From Weizmannia acidilactici (lineage in GTDB: Bacteria > Bacillota > Bacilli > Bacillales > Bacillaceae_C): a stretch of DNA of 64,000 nucleotides. The position numbers were made by a program, and so were the translations under genes. The stretch spans positions 9,962 through 73,961 of the forward strand of contig NZ_BKZR01000014.1 of NCBI RefSeq assembly GCF_008974225.1, given 5' to 3'. This document shows, piece by piece, positions 8,279-17,800 of this stretch (position 1 is the stretch's first letter; each line of letters begins with the position of its first letter). Under the pieces are notes generated by a model. It was not told the origin of the DNA, did no database searches, and saw only the letters and a program-made list of their open reading frames with translations.

Positions 8279-8312
8279 GGTTGCGATGCGAAAATGTGCT
8301 CGCAACCTTTTT
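8279..8312 (+). terminator. intrinsic terminator/attenuator between rplK and rplA
   Basis: Perfect 8-bp stem GGTTGCGA (8279-8286) with TCGCAACC (8300-8307), followed by TTTTT. No new promoter is visible before rplA, so partial readthrough is likely. Confidence 0.65.
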
Positions 8313-8313
8313 C

Positions 8314-8339
8314 GTGGGAGGTTTATCCGTTAAAACCAC
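8314..8339 (+). promoter_or_regulatory. second L1-binding-site-like hairpin before rplA
   Basis: GTGGGAGG at 8314-8321 and ACCAC at 8335-8339 with CC.TTA between, the same pattern as at 7768-7794. It directly follows the terminator and ends 20 bases before the rplA ATG, overlapping the space where ribosomes load. Confidence 0.5.
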
Positions 8340-8358
8340 AATTGAGGAGGAAAAAAGA

Positions 8359-9057
8359 ATGGCAAAAAAAGGTAAAAAGTATGTTGAAGCTTTGAAATTG
8401 GTTGACCGCTCCAAAGCTTACCCGGTGCAAGAAGCAATTGAACTCGTGAAAAAAACAAGCTATGCAAAATTCGACGCAACGGTTGAAGCTGCATTCCGTT
8501 TAGGTGTAGATCCGAAAAAAGCGGACCAGCAAATCCGCGGCGCTGTTGTGCTTCCGAACGGAACAGGTAAAACCCAACGCGTGCTCGTTTTTGCGAAAGG
8601 CGAAAAACTGAAAGAAGCAGAAGCAGCCGGTGCCGATTATGTCGGTGATACGGATTACATTAATAAAATCCAGCAAGGCTGGTTTGACTTCGATGTTATC
8701 GTCGCAACGCCTGACATGATGGGCGAAGTCGGTAAATTGGGCCGCATCCTCGGGCCGAGGGGTTTAATGCCGAACCCGAAAACCGGCACTGTAACATTTG
8801 ATGTTGCAAAAGCGGTTCAGGACATCAAAGCCGGTAAAGTGGAATACCGCGTTGACAAAGCGGGAAATATCCACGCCCCGATCGGAAAAACATCTTTCGA
8901 AACGGAAAAACTCGTCGAAAACCTTACGACTTTATTTGAAACTTTGGTGAAAGCAAAACCGTCTACTGCAAAAGGCACTTACATGAAAAATATTTCTGTT
9001 ACGTCGACAATGGGCCCTGGTGTAAAAATTGACCCATCTTCTTTTGCAGTTAAATAA
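8359..9057 (+). CDS. rplA: 50S ribosomal protein L1
   Basis: 232 residues, the exact usual length. It carries the L1 signature around IVATPDMMGEVGKLGRILGPRGLMPNPKTGT. It binds the mobile L1 stalk of 23S rRNA near the E site and, in many bacteria, represses its own operon. ATG start after GAGGAGG; the upstream extension of the frame runs through the hairpins and is rejected. Confidence 0.97.
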   Translation: MAKKGKKYVEALKLVDRSKAYPVQEAIELVKKTSYAKFDATVEAAFRLGVDPKKADQQIRGAVVLPNGTGKTQRVLVFAKGEKLKEAEAAGADYVGDTDYINKIQQGWFDFDVIVATPDMMGEVGKLGRILGPRGLMPNPKTGTVTFDVAKAVQDIKAGKVEYRVDKAGNIHAPIGKTSFETEKLVENLTTLFETLVKAKPSTAKGTYMKNISVTSTMGPGVKIDPSSFAVK

Positions 9058-9062
9058 TCCCT

Positions 9063-9091
9063 TTGACATGCCAAACATGTCTTGATATAAT
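9063..9091 (+). promoter_or_regulatory. sigma-A promoter of rplJ-rplL
   Basis: Near-perfect: TTGACA at 9063-9068, 17-base spacer, TATAAT at 9086-9091. Confidence 0.85.
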
Positions 9092-9099
9092 GTAAACTA

Positions 9100-9240
9100 G
9101 CTTAAAAAGAAAACATTTGTACCGTAGACAGCAGGTGCCATCCGGCTTAATGTCCTGCCGAGGTAATGCGTATAGAAAACCGGCCTGTTTCAGGCTTGTG
9201 TATGCATAAAACCTCCATGTCTCGGATATGGAGGTTTTTG
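9100..9240 (+). promoter_or_regulatory. L10 ribosomal leader with terminator
   Basis: The conserved block ACCGTAGACAGCAGGTGC ... TAATGTCCTGCCGAGGT (about 9121-9163) is the binding site for the L10(L12)4 complex in Bacillales. It ends in a terminator at 9210-9239, AACCTCCAT paired with ATGGAGGTT, then T's. Bound L10 complex favours termination before rplJ. Confidence 0.88.
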
Positions 9241-9284
9241 TTTGGTATGAATGTTCATCAAGAATATCTGTAGGAGGTGTCAAG

Positions 9285-9785
9285 ATGAGCAGTGCAATTG
9301 AACAAAAGAAACAAGTGGTGGAAGAAATCACCGAAAAATTTAAATCAAGCGTGTCCACTATTGTTGTGGATTACCGTGGCTTAAACGTTGCTGAAGTCAC
9401 CGAACTGCGTAAACAGCTCCGTGAAGCAGGCGTTGATTTCAAAGTTTACAAAAACACTTTGACACGCCGTGCTGTGGAAGCTGCCGAGCTAACCGGCCTG
9501 AATGATGTCCTCACCGGCCCGAACGCGATCGCATTCAGTGCCGAGGACGTTGTAGCACCTGCGAAAATCTTGAGCGATTTCGCGAAAGACCATGAAGCTT
9601 TGGAAATCAAAGCGGGCGTGATCGAAGGCAATGTTGCAACCGTTGATGAAATCAAAGCCCTTGCATCGCTTCCTTCCCGCGAAGGCCTGCTTTCGATGCT
9701 GCTTAGCGTGCTGCAGGCTCCGATCCGCAACCTTGCACTTGCGGCGAAAGCTGTTGCGGACCAAAAAGAAGAACAAGGTGCTTAA
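9285..9785 (+). CDS. rplJ: 50S ribosomal protein L10
   Basis: 166 residues. The N-terminal rRNA-binding part (VVDYRGLNVAEVTELRKQLR, YKNTLTRRAV) is followed by the C-terminal helix that holds L12 dimers. ATG after TAGGAGGTG; the upstream extension crosses the leader terminator and is not real. First gene of the L10-L12 operon, controlled by the L10 leader. Confidence 0.97.
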   Translation: MSSAIEQKKQVVEEITEKFKSSVSTIVVDYRGLNVAEVTELRKQLREAGVDFKVYKNTLTRRAVEAAELTGLNDVLTGPNAIAFSAEDVVAPAKILSDFAKDHEALEIKAGVIEGNVATVDEIKALASLPSREGLLSMLLSVLQAPIRNLALAAKAVADQKEEQGA

Positions 9786-9832
9786 TTTGAAGTTTACAGG
9801 ATAAAAAATATTGATATTAGGAGGATTTAGAA

Positions 9833-10198
9833 ATGACGAAAGAAGAAATCATCTCTGCTGTCAAAGAAATGACAGTTCTTGAATTGAACGAACTTGTAAA
9901 AGCAATTGAAGAAGAATTCGGCGTAACTGCTGCTGCACCGGTTGCTGTTGTAGGCGGCGCTGCAGGCGGAGATGCTGCTGCAGAAAAAACTGAATTTGAT
10001 GTTGTATTGGCTGAAGCCGGTGCACAAAAAATCAAAGTCATCAAAGTTGTCCGCGAAATCACAGGCCTTGGTCTTAAAGAAGCGAAAGAACTTGTTGACA
10101 ATGCTCCAAAACCGCTTAAAGAAGGCGTATCGAAAGAAGAAGCTGAAGAAATTAAAGCGAAACTTGAAGAAGTTGGCGCCGGCGTAGAATTGAAGTAA
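9833..10198 (+). CDS. rplL: 50S ribosomal protein L7/L12
   Basis: 121 residues. N-terminal dimerisation domain, Ala/Gly-rich hinge (near residues 34-47), and C-terminal factor-binding domain (KIKVIKVVREITGLGLKEAK, NAPKPLKEGV). It is present in several copies on the ribosomal stalk and recruits elongation factors. It is followed directly by a terminator. Confidence 0.97.
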   Translation: MTKEEIISAVKEMTVLELNELVKAIEEEFGVTAAAPVAVVGGAAGGDAAAEKTEFDVVLAEAGAQKIKVIKVVREITGLGLKEAKELVDNAPKPLKEGVSKEEAEEIKAKLEEVGAGVELK

Positions 10199-10209
10199 GA
10201 GCCTTTTAG

Positions 10210-10240
10210 AAAAAAAGCCCGCATGAACGCGGGCTTTTTT
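10210..10240 (+). terminator. intrinsic terminator after rplL
   Basis: AAAAAAGCCCGC / GCGGGCTTTTTT, a strong symmetric hairpin with a T run. It ends the L10-L12 operon. Confidence 0.9.
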
Positions 10241-10296
10241 CAACATCTCATTTTCTCCTGTAATGACCTCAACCCTCTAAGAAAGCGTGGGACGAT

Positions 10297-10899
10297 ATGG
10301 CTGAACATTACTATTCGCAACACCCTGAAGTAAAGAGCAACCCGATGGACTGGGCCTTTACATTAAGAGGGCATTCCTTCCATTTTCAAACAGACCAAGG
10401 CGTTTTTTCGAAAAAAGAAGTGGATTTCGGTTCGCGTGTATTAGTCGAGCGCGTCACGCTGCCGGAAGCGGACGGGCCGATTCTTGATTTGGGCTGCGGC
10501 TACGGCCCGATCGGTTTGGCGCTGGCAAAATCTTTCCCCGGCCGCGAAGTCCATATGGTAGACATTAACGAACGGGCGGTTGAACTGGCAAAGAAAAACG
10601 CCGCCAATAACCATATTTCAAATGCTTCCATTTACAAAAGCGATATTTTTGAAAACATCAGAGCCGATCAGTTCGCGCTCATCGTGACCAATCCGCCAAT
10701 TAGGGCCGGCAAGCAGCTTGTCTATCGGATGTTTGAGGAAAGTTTTCGGCATCTTGTAACAAACGGGGAACTTTGGGTGGTCATCCAAAAGAAGCAGGGC
10801 GCCCCTTCTGCAAGGAAAAAATTAGAACGGTTGTTTGGTGGAGTCGATTTGATTGGCAAAGAAAAAGGGTATTATGTTTTTAAAGCCAAAAAAATTTGA
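10297..10899 (+). CDS. ybxB: class I SAM-dependent methyltransferase, RsmC-like (YbxB)
   Basis: 200 residues. The SAM-binding motif LDLGCGYGPIG is near residue 66 and the catalytic-loop motif TNPPIRAG near 130, which place it with N2-guanine rRNA methyltransferases of the RsmC type. It occupies the rplL-rpoB gap as in B. subtilis. The exact target base is not known from the sequence. SD AGCGTGGGACG is weak. Confidence 0.88.
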   Translation: MAEHYYSQHPEVKSNPMDWAFTLRGHSFHFQTDQGVFSKKEVDFGSRVLVERVTLPEADGPILDLGCGYGPIGLALAKSFPGREVHMVDINERAVELAKKNAANNHISNASIYKSDIFENIRADQFALIVTNPPIRAGKQLVYRMFEESFRHLVTNGELWVVIQKKQGAPSARKKLERLFGGVDLIGKEKGYYVFKAKKI

Positions 10900-10924
10900 C
10901 TCTCATTTTGTTGTATGTTAAAAT
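10896..10924 (+). promoter_or_regulatory. sigma-A promoter upstream of rpoB
   Basis: TTGACT at 10896-10901 overlaps the ybxB stop; 17-base spacer; TAAAAT at 10919-10924. The leader to rpoB is about 200 AT-rich bases with no gene. Confidence 0.7.
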
Positions 10925-11038
10925 CATAAAATGCCAATAGATTATTTTTCTTTATACAATCTAAAATGTATTTGTCAAGTATATATTTTGGGTTAATTGG
11001 AAATGACTTATAAAATCATAACTCGTCATGCGATATGT

Positions 11039-11068
11039 GGTTTTTCATAAAAAACCCTTTTTCTTTTT
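11039..11068 (+). terminator. terminator-like hairpin in the rpoB leader
   Basis: GGTTTTT/AAAAACC hairpin followed by CTTTTTCTTTTT, located between the promoter and rpoB. It may attenuate rpoBC transcription. Confidence 0.5.
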
Positions 11069-11132
11069 GTCTTAGCTTCATGTTGTTTGACGAAAGATGC
11101 AAACAAAACGCTTGATTTGAGGGGTGAATCAG

Positions 11133-14100
11133 TTGTCACATCAACTAGTTCAGTATGGACGGCACCGCCAACGCAGAAGTTATGCGCGTATTAAAGAAAT
11201 TTTAGAGCTGCCAAACCTAATCGAGATCCAAACCTCATCTTACCAATGGTTCCTTGACGAAGGTTTGCGTGAAATGTTTCAGGACATCTCCCCGATCGAG
11301 GATTTTGCCGGAAACCTTTTTTTGGAATTTATTGATTACAGCCTCGGCGAACCGAAATACTCAATCGACGAATGTAAAGAGCGTGATGTTACTTACGCAG
11401 CCCCGCTCCGCGTAAAGGTGCGCCTTATCAATAAAGAAACCGGTGAAGTGAAAGACCAGGATGTATTTATGGGCGACTTCCCATTAATGACGGAAACGGG
11501 GACTTTTATCATTAATGGTGCAGAACGTGTCATTGTATCCCAGCTCGTCCGTTCCCCTAGTGTTTATTTTAACAGTAAAATGGACAAAAACGGGAAATAC
11601 GGCTACAGTGCAACCGTCATTCCAAACCGCGGCGCATGGCTTGAGTATGAAACGGATGCGAAAGATGTTGCCTATGTCCGCATCGACCGTACGAGAAAGC
11701 TGCCGATCACCGTTTTGCTCCGGGCGCTCGGTTTCGGTTCCGACCAGGAAATTATCGAGTTAATCGGCGATAACGAGTTTTTAAGGAATACGCTCGAAAA
11801 AGATAATACCGACAGCACTGAAAAAGCGCTTCTTGAAATATACGAACGACTCCGCCCGGGCGAGCCGCCGACAGTTGAAAACGCGAAAAGCTTGTTGATC
11901 TCGCGTTTCTTTGATCCGAAACGTTATGATCTGGCAAATGTCGGCCGATATAAAATGAACAAAAAGCTTCATATGAAATTCCGTTTGTTCGGGCAGCGTT
12001 TAGCCGAAACCCTGGCTGACCCCGAAACCGGCGAAATCATTGCGGAAGAAGGAACGGTTTTAGACCGGCGTACGCTTGATAAAATTATCCCTTATCTTGA
12101 AAACGGCTTAGGTTTTAAAACATACAGCCAAGTTGGCGGTGTTGTTGATGATGATATTACGCTGCAGTCCATCAAAATTTATGCCCCGATCGACGATAAT
12201 GAGAAAGTCATCAATGTAATCGGAAATGCTTATGTGGATGAAAGCATCAAACACATTACACCTGCAGACATTGTGGCTTCCATCAGCTATTTCTTCAATT
12301 TGCTGCACGGCGTCGGCGATACGGATGATATCGATCATCTTGGGAACCGCCGTTTAAGGTCAGTCGGTGAATTGCTGCAAAACCAATTCCGCATCGGCCT
12401 GTCGCGGATGGAACGCGTTGTCCGTGAAAGAATGTCGATCCAGGACATTAACACGATTACGCCTCAGCAGCTGATCAATATCCGCCCGGTGATCGCGGCC
12501 ATTAAGGAATTCTTTGGCAGCTCGCAGTTGTCGCAGTTCATGGATCAGACGAACCCGCTGGCGGAACTGACCCATAAGCGCAGGCTTTCCGCACTCGGAC
12601 CCGGCGGTTTGACACGTGAACGCGCCGGCATGGAAGTGCGCGACGTCCACTACTCGCACTACGGCCGCATGTGTCCGATTGAAACGCCTGAAGGACCGAA
12701 TATTGGGTTGATCAACTCTTTGTCGACGTATGCCAAAGTCAACCGCTTCGGTTTTATTGAAACGCCATACCGCAGGGTTGACCCAGATACAGGGCGTGTA
12801 ACGGAACATATCGACTATTTGACGGCCGATGAAGAAGACAATTATGTCGTGGCCCAGGCGAATGCACAATTGGATGAAAACGGCTATTTTGTCGATGATG
12901 AAGTATATGCGCGTTTCCGCGGCGAAAACATTGTCGTTAAAGCGGACCGCGTCGATTACATGGATGTTTCGCCGAAGCAGGTTGTATCTGCTGCGACAGC
13001 ATGTATCCCGTTCCTTGAAAACGACGACTCAAACCGTGCGTTGATGGGTGCGAACATGCAGCGCCAGGCCGTTCCGCTCATGCAGCCGCATGCGCCGATC
13101 GTTGGCACCGGCATGGAGTATGTGAGTGCAAAAGACTCGGGCGCGGCTTTGATCTGCAAGCATGATGGCATTGTGGAACATGTGGAAGCCCGCGAAATTT
13201 GGGTACGCCGCATCATCAATGTGGACGGCCAGGAAGTGAAAGGCGATCTGGATAAATATCGTCTTCAAAAATTCAAGCGCTCCAACAACGGCATGTGCAT
13301 CAACCAGCGCCCGATTGTGAAAAAAGGCGACCGTGTTGAAAAAGGCGAAATCTTAGCTGATGGCCAATCGATGGACCACGGAGAACTGGCCCTCGGGCAA
13401 AACGTGCTTGTTGCTTTTATGACATGGGACGGCTATAACTATGAAGATGCCATCATTATGAGCGAAAAACTCGTAAAAGAAGATGTTTACACATCTATCC
13501 ATATAGAAGAATACGAGTCGGAAGCCCGCGATACGAAGCTTGGGCCGGAAGAAATGACCCGCGATATCCCGAACGTCGGCGAAGATGCTTTGAAAAACCT
13601 CGACGAACGCGGCATTGTCCGAATTGGTGCTGAAGTAAAAGACGGCGATCTGCTCGTCGGGAAAGTCACCCCGAAAGGCGTTACAGAACTAACGGCGGAA
13701 GAACGCCTGCTCCATGCCATCTTCGGCGAAAAGGCCCGAGAAGTGCGTGACACATCGCTCCGGGTTCCACACGGGGGCGGCGGTATTGTCCTCGATGTCA
13801 AAGTCTTTACGCGCGAAGCAGGGGATGAGCTCCCGCCTGGTGTGAACCAGCTCGTCCGCGTTTATATCGTGCAGAAACGGAAAATCCACCAGGGCGACAA
13901 GATGGCCGGGCGCCACGGAAACAAAGGGGTTATCTCCCGGATTCTTCCGGAAGAAGATATGCCTTTCCTTCCGGATGGAACGCCTGTCCAAATCATGCTC
14001 AATCCGCTCGGCGTGCCTTCTCGGATGAACATCGGGCAGGTGCTTGAACTGCATCTTGGCATGGCGGCGAAAAAACTCGGCCTCCATGTGGCGACTCCGG

Positions 14101-14693
14101 TATTTGACGGTGCGCGCGAAGAGGACGTCTGGGAAACGATTGAAGAAGCCGGCATGGCGCGTGATGCGAAAACTGTGCTTTACGACGGGCGTACCGGCGA
14201 ACCTTTCGATAACCGCGTATCTGTCGGGATTATGTATATGATTAAACTCGCCCACATGGTAGACGATAAATTGCATGCCCGTTCGACAGGGCCTTACTCG
14301 CTCGTTACACAGCAGCCGCTCGGCGGTAAAGCACAGTTCGGCGGCCAAAGGTTCGGGGAGATGGAAGTATGGGCGCTCGAAGCTTACGGTGCCGCCTACA
14401 CGCTCCAGGAAATCCTCACCGTCAAATCGGATGACGTCGTCGGCCGCGTAAAAACTTATGAAGCAATTGTAAAAGGGGAAAATGTCCCTGAGCCTGGTGT
14501 GCCGGAATCGTTTAAAGTGCTGATCAAGGAACTTCAAAGCTTAGGGCTGGATGTGAAGATCTTATCCGGGGACGACGAAGAAATTGAAATGCGCGACCTT
14601 GAAGACGATGATGACCTGAACCAGGCAGATACATTGAACATTGCCCCTGAATCAAAAGAAGAGCCTGAAGGGATCGGGGCGTCCAAAGAATAA
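11133..14693 (+). CDS. rpoB: RNA polymerase beta subunit
   Basis: 1186 residues from the TTG at 11133, which lies eight bases after GAGGGG; the in-frame GTG at 11124 overlaps that ribosome site and is less likely. All conserved blocks are present: the rifampicin region SSQLSQFMDQTNPLAELTHK followed by RRLSALGPGGL (no resistance-type change), the catalytic GDKMAGRHGNKGV, and the C-terminal GGQRFGEMEVWALEAYGA. It has an acidic C-terminal tail. It forms the polymerase core with RpoC. Confidence 0.98.
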   Translation: MSHQLVQYGRHRQRRSYARIKEILELPNLIEIQTSSYQWFLDEGLREMFQDISPIEDFAGNLFLEFIDYSLGEPKYSIDECKERDVTYAAPLRVKVRLINKETGEVKDQDVFMGDFPLMTETGTFIINGAERVIVSQLVRSPSVYFNSKMDKNGKYGYSATVIPNRGAWLEYETDAKDVAYVRIDRTRKLPITVLLRALGFGSDQEIIELIGDNEFLRNTLEKDNTDSTEKALLEIYERLRPGEPPTVENAKSLLISRFFDPKRYDLANVGRYKMNKKLHMKFRLFGQRLAETLADPETGEIIAEEGTVLDRRTLDKIIPYLENGLGFKTYSQVGGVVDDDITLQSIKIYAPIDDNEKVINVIGNAYVDESIKHITPADIVASISYFFNLLHGVGDTDDIDHLGNRRLRSVGELLQNQFRIGLSRMERVVRERMSIQDINTITPQQLINIRPVIAAIKEFFGSSQLSQFMDQTNPLAELTHKRRLSALGPGGLTRERAGMEVRDVHYSHYGRMCPIETPEGPNIGLINSLSTYAKVNRFGFIETPYRRVDPDTGRVTEHIDYLTADEEDNYVVAQANAQLDENGYFVDDEVYARFRGENIVVKADRVDYMDVSPKQVVSAATACIPFLENDDSNRALMGANMQRQAVPLMQPHAPIVGTGMEYVSAKDSGAALICKHDGIVEHVEAREIWVRRIINVDGQEVKGDLDKYRLQKFKRSNNGMCINQRPIVKKGDRVEKGEILADGQSMDHGELALGQNVLVAFMTWDGYNYEDAIIMSEKLVKEDVYTSIHIEEYESEARDTKLGPEEMTRDIPNVGEDALKNLDERGIVRIGAEVKDGDLLVGKVTPKGVTELTAEERLLHAIFGEKAREVRDTSLRVPHGGGGIVLDVKVFTREAGDELPPGVNQLVRVYIVQKRKIHQGDKMAGRHGNKGVISRILPEEDMPFLPDGTPVQIMLNPLGVPSRMNIGQVLELHLGMAAKKLGLHVATPVFDGAREEDVWETIEEAGMARDAKTVLYDGRTGEPFDNRVSVGIMYMIKLAHMVDDKLHARSTGPYSLVTQQPLGGKAQFGGQRFGEMEVWALEAYGAAYTLQEILTVKSDDVVGRVKTYEAIVKGENVPEPGVPESFKVLIKELQSLGLDVKILSGDDEEIEMRDLEDDDDLNQADTLNIAPESKEEPEGIGASKE

Positions 14694-14711
14694 TTGCTGG
14701 AGTTTACGTGG

Positions 14712-14775
14712 AACAGAAAGAGAGGCCATCGTCCGGATTGTATGGAATCCGTACAATCCGGCTTCTATTTCTGTT
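14712..14775 (+). other. long hairpin between rpoB and rpoC
   Basis: A perfect 10-bp stem CCGGATTGTA (14733-14742) / TACAATCCGG (14752-14761) is extended by AACAGAAA (14712-14719) / TTTCTGTT (14768-14775). The following sequence is T-rich but has no unbroken T run, so an RNA processing or stability signal is more likely than a full terminator. Confidence 0.6.
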
Positions 14776-14829
14776 TCTTCTGTATGTGTTTTAAGGTACT
14801 AACCTAAAGACGAAAGGGAGGCTGGCCCC

Positions 14830-17800
14830 TTGCTGGACGTAAATAATTTTGAGTACATGAAAATTGGTCTTGCTTCACCGGATAAAATCCGTTCCTGGTC
14901 ATACGGTGAAGTCAAAAAACCGGAAACCATCAACTACAGGACATTAAAACCTGAAAAAGACGGGCTTTTCTGCGAACGTATTTTCGGCCCGACAAAAGAC
15001 TGGGAATGCCATTGCGGCAAATACAAACGCGTCCGTTACAAAGGCGTTGTCTGCGACCGCTGCGGTGTGGAAGTGACAAGATCGAAAGTGCGCCGCGAAA
15101 GAATGGGCCATATCGAACTTGCTGCGCCTGTTTCACATATATGGTATTTCAAAGGGATTCCTAGCCGGATGGGGCTTGTGCTTGACATGTCCCCGCGCGC
15201 TTTGGAAGAAGTGATTTACTTCGCATCTTATGTTGTCACCGAAGCAGGGGATACTTCTTTGGAAAAGAAACAGCTCCTTTCCGAAAAAGAATACCGTGCT
15301 TACCGTGAAAAATACGGCAACAAATTCCAGGCCGGCATGGGTGCGGAAGCCATTAAAAAACTGCTGCAGGATGTAGATGTCAATAAAGAATGCGAAGCGC
15401 TAAAAGAAGAGCTGAAAGTTGCGCAAGGCCAGCGCCGCACACGTGCGATCAAGCGCCTTGAAGTGCTCGAAGCCTTCCGCAATTCAGGCAATAAACCGGA
15501 ATGGATGGTTTTGGATGTCCTTCCTGTCATTCCGCCTGAACTGCGCCCGATGGTACAGCTGGAAGGCGGGCGCTTTGCCACATCTGACTTAAATGATTTG
15601 TACCGCCGCGTCATCAATCGGAACAACCGTTTGAAACGCCTGCTGGATCTTGGTGCGCCAAGCATTATTGTTCAAAACGAAAAACGCATGTTGCAGGAAG
15701 CAGTCGACGCTTTGATCGATAACGGCCGTCGTGGACGCCCGGTAACAGGCCCGGGGAACCGCCCGTTAAAATCGCTTTCCCATATGCTGAAAGGGAAACA
15801 GGGCCGTTTCCGCCAAAACTTGCTCGGAAAACGGGTTGACTATTCCGGCCGTTCGGTTATCGTTGTCGGCCCGAATTTGAAAATGTACCAATGCGGTCTG
15901 CCGCGTGAAATGGCGATTGAATTGTTCAAGCCTTTCGTTATGAAAGAACTCGTCGAAAAAGGCCTGGCCCATAATATTAAAAGCGCAAAACGGAAAATCG
16001 AACGTCTGCAGCCGGAAATCTGGGATGTGCTGGAAGAAGTCATTAAAGAACACCCGGTACTCCTGAACCGTGCCCCGACACTGCACAGGCTCGGGATTCA
16101 GGCATTTGAACCGAAGCTTGTTGAAGGGCGCGCAATCCGCCTGCATCCGCTCGTATGTACGGCTTATAACGCGGACTTTGACGGCGACCAAATGGCTGTA
16201 CACGTCCCGCTGTCGGCAGAGGCACAGGCGGAAGCGCGTTTGCTAATGCTTGCCGCACAAAACATTTTGAACCCGAAAGACGGGAAACCGGTTGTTACGC
16301 CGTCCCAGGACATGGTCCTCGGCAACTACTACTTAACGCTTGAACGTGAAGGGGCTGTCGGCGAAGGCTCTGTCTTTAAAGATGTAAATGAAGTGTATAT
16401 GGCCTACTATAACGGCTATGTGCATTTCCATACACGGATCGCCATTCATGCCGGTTCGCTCAACAATCCGACTTTCACGGAAGAGCAAAATAAAAAGCTT
16501 TTGATTACAACTGTCGGGAAAGTGATCTTCAATGAAATCTTGCCGAAGAGCTTCCCATACATTAATGAGCCGACTAAAACAAACTTGGAAGAAAGGACAC
16601 CTGACAAATATTTTGTCGATCCGTCTATTGACGTAAAAGAACATATTAAACAGCAGCCTTTAATCCGGCCGTTTATAAAAGGATTCCTCGGAAGCATTAT
16701 TGCCGAAGTGTTTAAACGGTTCAAGATTACGGAAACTTCCAAGATGCTGGACCGCTTAAAAGACCTTGGCTTCCAATATTCTACAAAAGCCGGTATTACT
16801 GTCGGCGTATCCGACATCGTCGTTTTGGGAGAAAAAGAGGAAATCCTCTCGGAAGCCCAGAAGAAAGTCGATACAGTTATGAAACAGTTCCGCCGTGGTT
16901 TAATTACCGAGGACGAACGTTATGACCGCGTCATTTCGATCTGGAGCGAGGCAAAAGATACGATCCAGGGCAAATTGATGGAATCCCTGGATAAACGGAA
17001 CCCGATCTTCATGATGAGCGATTCGGGTGCGCGGGGAAACGCATCGAACTTTACACAGCTTGCCGGAATGCGCGGCTTGATGGCCAACCCGGCCGGACGG
17101 ATAATTGAATTGCCGATCAAGTCCAGTTTCCGTGAAGGTTTGACCGTACAAGAATACTTCATCTCAACGCACGGTGCTCGTAAAGGCCTTGCCGATACGG
17201 CGCTTAAGACTGCGGACTCAGGTTATCTAACCCGTCGCCTTGTCGATGTGGCGCAGGATGTCATCGTCCGCGAAGACGACTGCGGAACCGACCGCGGGCT
17301 TTTGATCGGAGCGTTGAAAGAGGGCACGGAAATTATTGAATCCCTTGAAGAACGCTTAACAGGCCGTTATTCAAGAAAAACGATCAGACATCCTGAAACC
17401 GGGAAAATCATTGTCTGTGAAAACGAGTTTATCACGGAAGACATTGCGAAGGAAATTGTCGACGCCGGTTATGAAAAAGTCTGGATCCGCTCGGTATTCA
17501 CCTGCAATACCCGCCATGGCGTATGTAAAAAATGCTACGGGCGCAATCTGGCAACCGGCCAGGAAGTCGAAGTCGGTGAAGCGGTTGGGATTATTGCGGC
17601 CCAATCGATCGGCGAACCGGGTACCCAGCTGACCATGCGTACATTCCATACCGGAGGCGTGGCCGGAGAAGATATTACCCAAGGTCTTCCACGTATCCAG
17701 GAATTGTTTGAAGCCCGGAATCCGAAAGGCCAGGCAGTCATTTCCGAAGTGGACGGGGTTGTCACTTCCATCAGCGAAGGACGGGACCGCCAATACGAGA

